DNA of 64,000 nt. Origin: Trifolium pratense. Taxonomy: Eukaryota > Streptophyta > Magnoliopsida > Fabales > Fabaceae. This document shows, piece after piece, positions 58,341 to 64,000 of this stretch; within the stretch, counting starts at the first letter, position 1, and each line of letters opens with the position of its first letter. The notes beneath the pieces are model-generated. The model did no database searches. It was not told where the DNA came from and saw only the letters and a program-made list of their open reading frames with translations. The position numbers and the translations under genes were made by a program. The stretch is taken from NCBI RefSeq assembly GCF_020283565.1, contig NC_060065.1, forward strand, positions 38,118,409 through 38,182,408, given 5' to 3'.

Positions 58341-59771
58341 ACTAACTATATGCTAATGTGTCTTTTAGAATGGTCCAACTAGACTTCTCCACCAATGGTA
58401 CAATACTTTTAGCCTTTGATTTAATATTTAAAATATCCAAAGGCTGTGATGCAAGAATGTACACTTGCTTTTTTGGTGACTACTATAAACAAAACAAAAC
58501 AAAACAAAACAAAAACTTTTGTATATAGAATTCACAAGTCACAATTCAACGAAAAGGATTTTTTGGGATTTGGATTCGGTGCAGTTGGACTGCATGCAGT
58601 CAGTGCATATGGACCGTCCGATTGAAATCAGATTTTATGACTAATTTTAGTTGTTTATAAAAAGCTTATATTCTAGATCATCCGATCTAAATTTGAAGGT
58701 GATTAATGGGCCGACTGCACTGCAGTCATTGTTTCCCGACTGCACACAACCCAAATCCGATTTTTTGACATAGTTTCCTGCTGTAGTAAATTTGAGCCGT
58801 TCATTTATGATCAGACGGTACATATTACACACAGTTTTATATCCAAAATAATACATTGGAAAGTTTCTTTCACTAAAGTTTCACGACTTTTGGAAATACT
58901 AAGGTTTAAAGATTAAAAAAAAATGAAGTAGAGATGAAGTCATGAGGTGTGTTTGGTTGTGAGAAGAAAGTGAAAAGAGAGAAATTGGTGAGAGAGAGTC
59001 TGAGAAGAGAGAAATAGGTGAGAAATATAGTAGATTTGATGCATCGATTGGAATAAGAGAAAATACAAATAAATAGAAGAGAGAGAAAAGTGTGGTTGAT
59101 TTTTAAAAAGACAAAAATAACCTTGTATTTTATTTTAATATAATTTAGTCATTAATTTATCACCAACACAACAACGTTACTATTCACGTTTTTGGCAATA
59201 GATGAATACAAGGAGTCAAGGACAAAATTGGAACACAGTAACTGTTTTTTATTCTCTCGCCTGTTTGTTTCTCCTCATAAGAGAGAAGACTCTAAAATTA
59301 GTGGGTCCCATGTATTTTAACTCTCTCCCCTCTTTCTCATCACAACCAAACAAGAGAAAAAGTGATATTCTCTTCAATCTCTCTCTCTCTCTCTTCAAAT
59401 TCTCTCTCTTCTTTTGATATTCATTCTTTGATATATCATGTATTTGCATAGTTATGCTTTATATTTAGGGTTAATGTAATGGGCTTTGAGACTTATGAGG
59501 TGTATTAGATTGACATTTTATAAGATTGTCCTTGCTTTTAAGATTCTTTAAAATATATTTTATAATAATCATGATTTTTCAATTTGGATTTTGATGGAAT
59601 TATGGCAAATATCTTTTATTATAATGATGATTTTTCAATTTTTATTTTGAAAGATTTTATGAATTTTTAAAATTTGAAAGGATTCATGATTTTTTGTATT
59701 TTATAAAAGTCGTGACGAAACATTCATTTAATGTCACATCAAAATCAACTTAGGAGATTGATTGAAATTAG
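58341..59771. other. Intergenic DNA with one MITE-like element
   Basis: An AAAAC microsatellite (58493-58515) is followed by a MITE-like inverted pair at about 58557-58767 (GGATTTGGATTCGGTGCAGT against CTGCACACAACCCAAATCC). 58920-59450 is purine/pyrimidine-skewed with GAGAGA and CTCTCT tracts and no gene. Confidence 0.5.
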
Positions 59772-61092
59772 GTGAATTCTTCGGTACACGTATTATGTGG
59801 ACGTGTACTGGTACACGTATTATGTGGAATTATGGCAAGCATTTAATACAAATTTTATTTCTTTATTAAGTTTTTTTATTTTAAACACTATTTTTTAATA
59901 TTTGCACATGTATCCTTCACATAATATTAATGATAATCTCAACTGAAGCAAATATGGAAGATTTGTTCCAAAATTAAACTAAAAAAACTGGACTTTTTTT
60001 TTTGAACCAAACAAACTTACTGCATTTCATTAAATATCAAAAGTTCAATACATGAAGGAATAATCTCAAATCTACGGAAACCAGTCCACGAATTGGCCGC
60101 CCTAGCTAATGTGTGAGCAACCGAATTCACTTGTCTCCTAATAAACTTAACTTCAAAGTTCACACATGATAACATAACAAGGATAATTTCATTAACGATC
60201 GAAAGAAACTCTGAATTGCCACGTCGTTTGGTACGAATAGCATCAACCAACACTTGAGAGTCACTTTCAAACTGAACCCTTTCAAGACCTCTACTCTTAG
60301 CTTCATTCATTGCTTGCAATAGTGTCCATGCTTCACCCTCCTCTGTTGATAAGGTCAGTTGCTGCCACTGCGTAATAAAAAAACTGGACTTAAACATATT
60401 TATTAGTTTAACAGAAAGTAATAAAACAAAAAATTATGCTTGACGAAAAATAATGATATTGCGGACTGTGAAGAGGAAAAACAAGGTTTTGAATACTTAC
60501 TTAAAGGTCCGTGCGGCGTGAATGGATATACGCGAGAAAGAAGCATATGGCAATGAGAACTCACAGCGGCAACACGACAGTGGTTCTGCGTGAAAACAGC
60601 ACCCCTTTACAAAGTACCCCTTTAACAAGAGAGAAGACCAATTTCCCAATTAAACCCTAAAAATAGAAGATTAAACAACAGAGAAGAGAAGAAAATCCTA
60701 AAAATCAATTTTTCGGAGTGAAAGAAAAACGACGCCGTGGAGAGAGGCGGCGCCGCCGGAATTAGGAAAATGAAGACCAGAGAAGAGAATTGTCTCTGCA
60801 CGAGAGAGAGAAATAAAGTTTCAGAAGAAAGAGTGGCTTATAAAAAAAAAAAGAAAGAGTTTTGAATTTTTAACAAATTACTGAAACATTATTTCAAGAT
60901 TTAAAAATTACAATTATTCCTATGGTGTCATTTTGAAATTTTTGTAAATTAAAAGAGTAATTTACAAAACTTATATTTAAATAAAGTTTGAAATGACATG
61001 TTAAACTATCATTACACGTGGACAAATTAAAATTATACAACTTAGCGGTGTACCGGTACACGTCCACATAATATGTGTACCGGAGTGTTCAC
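59772..61092. mobile_element. Inverted-repeat-bounded element, 1.3 kb, with gene-like leader
   Basis: GTGAATTCTTCGGTACACGT (59772) and the reverse complement of the right end, GTGAACACTCCGGTACACAT (61092), match. The similarity continues over about 45 bp (TATTATGTGGACGTGTAC, then GGTACAC). Inside, on the minus strand (about 60860-60500), is a CT-rich GC-skewed leader, then ATG with MLLSRVYPFTPHGPL and a strong GTAAGT donor, which looks like the first exon of a captured gene. A LINE fragment is nested at 59996-60375. Family and target duplication are unresolved. Confidence 0.6.
59996..60375 (-). mobile_element. 5'-truncated LINE insertion (RNase H end)
   Basis: The minus strand encodes GEAWTLLQAMNEAKSRGLER, then FESDSQVLVDAI and NSVAHTLARAA, the RNase H-like domain at the end of some plant LINE ORF2s. 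It is followed by a stop and a poly(A) seen as T at 59994-60003. A perfect 16-bp duplication (TAAAAAAACTGGACTT) flanks it (59980-59995 and 60376-60391), so this is a target-primed insertion of only 380 bp. The frame is still open, suggesting a recent event. Confidence 0.88.
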
Positions 61093-61284
61093 ATTTTCAA
61101 TAATAGTTCTTAATAAGCACTAAATCCCTCCAACCCAGCACCTCTTCAAAAGTTCTAAATGGGTCCCGTCAATAACTCCATCACAATAATTTTTTTTTTT
61201 TACTAATCAATAATTTATTATTTAATAATTCATATTTTATACTATTAAATTAATTGGATTATAAAATTACAAAATTAATATGTA

Positions 61285-61408
61285 CTCCCTCCGTCCCAAA
61301 ATATAAGGGAAAATTGGTCAACTAAAGTTGATGTATCTAGTCCAAATTTTTAACCAAATACATCAACTTTCTTTGACCAATTTTCCCTTATATTTTGGGA
61401 CAGAGTAG
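61285..61408. mobile_element. Stowaway MITE, 124 bp
   Basis: CTCCCTCCGTCCCAAAATAT at the left and ATATTTTGGGACAGAGTAG at the right form the inverted ends, with TA on both sides. The inner part (GGGAAAATTGGTCAA...) is also inverted, so the whole element folds. Confidence 0.88.
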
Positions 61409-62301
61409 TACTATTTTTTTATAATTCAAAATAATAATTAAAATTCGAAAATTAATTTAAAATAATATTGCCAAATTTAAAAATTACATAATTAAAAAAT
61501 AATTTAAAATAACATTACATAATTTTAAAAATAACTAATTTTGTTGATCGTCATGCCCAAAACATTGTCAAATATGCTCGATAAGATCATGTTGAAGTTG
61601 AAGATGAGTTCGTCTATCTTAAATTTGTGCTATTCTTTGAAGGTATGGTGCGAGATTTGAATGAGAACCATTATGTGTGTCACTTGTTGAAACATCATTG
61701 TTGAGATGTTGATCATAAGAATAATTAATTAAATGACCAGCGTACGTGTGTCGTTCATCTTCCATAATCATGTTATGCAATATATGGTGTATGTTGGTAT
61801 TGTATGAATTAATACTAGCCAAGCATCAACGCCCTTTGGTTTGGTATTAATTTTTTTTTGCAACAAATTTATGTTTGAAGTACTCCTATACTACTATATT
61901 AATTAATTATTTAATTATTAATAATATCTAAAAGTAAGCGGGTCCCGTAAAAAAATATATTTTAATGAAAACTAAGATGGGCCCCAGAGAAGAGAGAAAA
62001 TTCTTATTTAAGAATCGGTTCCTATTAAGAATTCAAAAGTGTACTGCTCTAATGATAGATCTTATTAAGAACTGATTCTTAATAGTATAAGATCCACCAT
62101 TGGAGATGGTCTAAGTTTCTAGGAAGAGGTAAAGTTGCATTTGTCTGGTGGGTTTACCCGAATGGCACATGATAGATTAACTTATTAAATTATAGCCGAA
62201 AGATATAATTAAAATCTATGGTCGACAATTGGTGTAACAATTTTAATACCAAGGATATTAAAGTAATTTTAAATTTTTTCGGTGGTGACCATTGCCCAGC
62301 C
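61409..62301. other. AT-rich intergenic DNA
   Basis: 61620-61822 (-) is a short frame (HNMIMEDERHTYAGHLINYS) of the kind found near harbinger-type transposase genes, possibly a scrap of one; it is too short to assign. Confidence 0.4.
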
Positions 62302-62325
62302 TAGGCCCGTACCAACGCATGCACT

Positions 62326-62837
62326 TAGGGATGACAATGGGTGCCCATGAGTGAAGGTTTTGCAATCCACGTCAAAAATAAACACCCAAACACAAAGGTT
62401 ATTTGGGTGGCAAATCAAAACTCACGCTCACGCCAATTGAGTTCGGGCTTTTCCACCCAAACCAAAAACCCATAGTTAAAACACGCATAATTAATTAATT
62501 ACCTACCAAAACTCGGCCCGAATTATTTTTGATAAAATGACAAAGTACAAATACAAACAAATGACAAAATAACATAGTTTAACATAATTTGCAAATGACA
62601 AAATACAATACAAAATATCAAAGTTCAACATAATATATATACATAGATTTAATTAGATAATTTCACATATATTTGAATGGGTGCATGGATTTCGGGTGTG
62701 AGTTTGAGTGTTTCCAAACCCACGCCCATAGTTTCGGGTGTCATCCAAACTCAAACTCAGTTAACTCGAGTTTCGCCCATTGACTTGAGTTTGAGTTCGG
62801 GTGGGCCTGTCGAGTTTGAATTTTCCTGTCATCTCTA
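62326..62837. mobile_element. hAT-like MITE, 512 bp
   Basis: The ends TAGGGATGACA and TGTCATCTCTA are inverted with one mismatch. The 8-bp flanks CATGCACT and CCTACACT match at 6 of 8. The interior has inverted ACTCGAGTTT / AAACTCAA words. The second copy of the surrounding duplication lacks the element. Confidence 0.78.
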
Positions 62838-63009
62838 CCTACACTTGGACTAATTTCAACTACATGCATTAATTTTCGTGTTTTTTTTTTCTTTCTCTTT
62901 CTCTCCTACCAAACAAGTCCATAAGATTTGCTCTGAATTTGAATTATTTATTATTATTATTAGGCTTAAATATGCAAAAGGTCCCTGTACTTACGGGTCA
63001 TCTGAGTTT

Positions 63010-63215
63010 TAGTCCCTGCATTTGGAAAAAAAACAAAACACACGCAATCAAACCGCCGGTTTCGGAAAACCGTCGGTTCAGCGGTTTTTCTGGTTTTTAG
63101 TGGTTCATTCCGGTTTAACTACATGTCCGGTCCAACATTTAAACCAGACCGGAGACCCATCCGGTTCACGGTTTGACCGGTCCAACCGGCCGATTTGGTC
63201 TGGTTTTTAAAACAC
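63010..63215. repeat. CCGGTT-rich repeat segment
   Basis: Many copies of CGGTT / AACCGG in both orientations (for example TTTGACCGGTCCAACCGG) suggest the end of a MITE of the same style as 9058-9747. The ends were not resolved. Confidence 0.45.
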
Positions 63216-63250
63216 TGAGCCCGTACCAACGCATGGACTAATATTTTTTA

Positions 63251-63365
63251 TTTTTTTTGGTCTCGGAAGAAGTGATAATCCACTAAAATTAAACTCACAA
63301 ATAATTGTGAAATTCCGGGTTCGAACCCGGGTCACGGCGTCCGGCCTAACAATTTTAGCATTTTT
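63251..63365 (-). mobile_element. SINE, 5'-truncated, minus strand
   Basis: The minus strand reads ATTGTTAGGCCGGACGCCGT, GGGTTCGAACCCGG (B box) and TTTTAGTGGATTATCACTTC, and ends in A8 (63251-63258). It is the same family as 47120-47259. The A-box part is missing. Confidence 0.75.
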
Positions 63366-63505
63366 GCGGGTCTAATTATATAATTATATGCATTAATTTT
63401 TATTGACTCCTACCAAACAAGTCCATAAGATTTGCTCTGAATTTGAAATATTTATTATTTTTTTAAAATTGAAGTTTAAATTAGGTGTGTGTATTATGAG
63501 GCAGC

Positions 63506-64000
63506 CTATAAATAATCTAAAAAAGCGTGCGCTATTCAGATCTTCTTCACCAAAGTTTTCATCATCTCCCCTTCGTCAAACCCTAACCTTGCCGTAATAA
63601 AAAAAAACCCCTAACCTTCCCATCCACCCAAACCCAGCCACCGCGCCGCCGCTCCTCCAGTGACAACCACAGCCACCGTCTCCTCTCTCTCTCTCTCCGA
63701 AACTAAAGGGAATAAAAGAGAAAATCAAAATTCTAGGTTAATTGTTCAATTTTTTCCTTTTCTAATTGGTAATTTCTTCTTCTTTTATTCATTATTTATT
63801 GTCCAATTTGTTGTTATTGTTGTTGGAACACTGAACAGGAATAAGGACGTTGTTGTTGATGATGTTGTTGTTGTTGATGATTCAAACTAAATAAGGATTT
63901 TGTTGTTTTTTTTACGGTAAAAGATTTTAATGATATTTCTAGAATTATATCCTATATTCTCTTAATTTTATTTGGAGGAAAAATGATATGCTCTACTATA
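63506..64000 (+). promoter_or_regulatory. Promoter and 5' leader of a gene running off the right edge
   Basis: A good TATA box CTATAAATA (63506-63514) is followed 60-100 bp on by telo-box motifs AAACCCTAACC (63578-63588) and CCCCTAACC (63608-63616), then a CT-rich, GC-richer leader (63620-63700) and a possible donor TCTAG|GTTAAT near 63736. Telo boxes near the start site are typical of plant translation and ribosomal protein genes. No coding start is assigned within the window. Confidence 0.5.

Larger units (their letters stand above)
62302..63470 (+). repeat. Local duplication; each copy carries a different insertion
   Basis: GCCCGTACCAACGCATG occurs at about 62306 and 63219. CTCCTACCAAACAAGTCCAT, then AAGATTTGCTCTGAATTTGAA, occurs at about 62904 and 63408. 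Copy 1 contains the MITE 62326-62837 and copy 2 the SINE 63251-63365 in the interval between these markers. Confidence 0.8.

Noticed and set aside
60017..60397. Host RNase H gene
   Set aside because: The frame is the end of a LINE ORF2 inside a 16-bp target duplication with a poly(A).
63300..63345. tRNA gene because of the strong GGGTTCGAACCC box
   Set aside because: No acceptor stem or anticodon arm can be formed, and the segment matches the SINE at 47120-47259.

Overview
The window is nuclear DNA of a dicot, most likely a legume of the Medicago/Trifolium kind. It is AT-rich, has short exons with long introns, plant splice and TATA signals, and many small transposons. The species call is inference: it rests on the look of the LINE, TRIM and MITE families and on the gene sequences, and I could not run a search.

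Four protein-coding genes can be rebuilt across introns with an open frame: (1) a class XI myosin heavy chain, + strand, 12107-23373, 40 coding exons, 1586 aa; (2) a spermidine-synthase-fold, SAM-dependent methyltransferase-like protein with a probable plastid transit peptide, + strand, 25824-30268, 8 exons, 330 aa; (3) a root-cap NAC transcription factor of the SOMBRERO type, + strand, 43312-46495, 3 coding exons, 343 aa; (4) an unusual gene on the - strand, 57812-53970, 11 coding exons, 612 aa. Gene 4 encodes a signal peptide, a STRUBBELIG-receptor-like LRR ectodomain and a transmembrane segment, followed by a caspase/metacaspase-like domain where the kinase would normally be. A fifth, tentative, 59-aa ORF with its own TATA box lies at 5409-5588 (-). 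The right edge (63506 onward) looks like the promoter and 5' leader of a further gene that continues outside the window.

The rest is a dense layer of mobile DNA, and many element ends can be fixed to the base. 1-4576 is a decayed LINE ORF1 split by a complete Helitron (240-2886). 6700-9755 holds a SINE, a LINE scrap, a terminal-inverted-repeat element with a minisatellite, and a hAT-like MITE. Myosin introns carry a hAT MITE with a perfect 8-bp target duplication. 24018-25370 and 30269-34010 share a duplicated segment; the second copy is swollen by a MULE-type MITE, a copia-LTR/TRIM chimera joined at the primer-binding site, and a 0.9-kb foldback. 38852-40070 has two adjacent SINEs and a LINE fragment. 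A complete 337-bp TRIM sits in intron 1 of the NAC gene. A 2.0-kb non-autonomous CACTA element lies at 48368-50378. 59772-61092 is an inverted-repeat element holding a gene-like leader and a 5'-truncated LINE. 62302-63470 is a local duplication whose two copies carry different insertions.

The four main genes are unrelated in function and do not form an operon-like or cluster system. The most unusual item is the LRR-transmembrane-metacaspase fusion, built in part by an internal tandem duplication of three LRR exons. The other strong observations are the Helitron whose removal restores the host frame, three apparent GC-AG introns in the myosin gene, and the PBS-joined chimeric retroelement.
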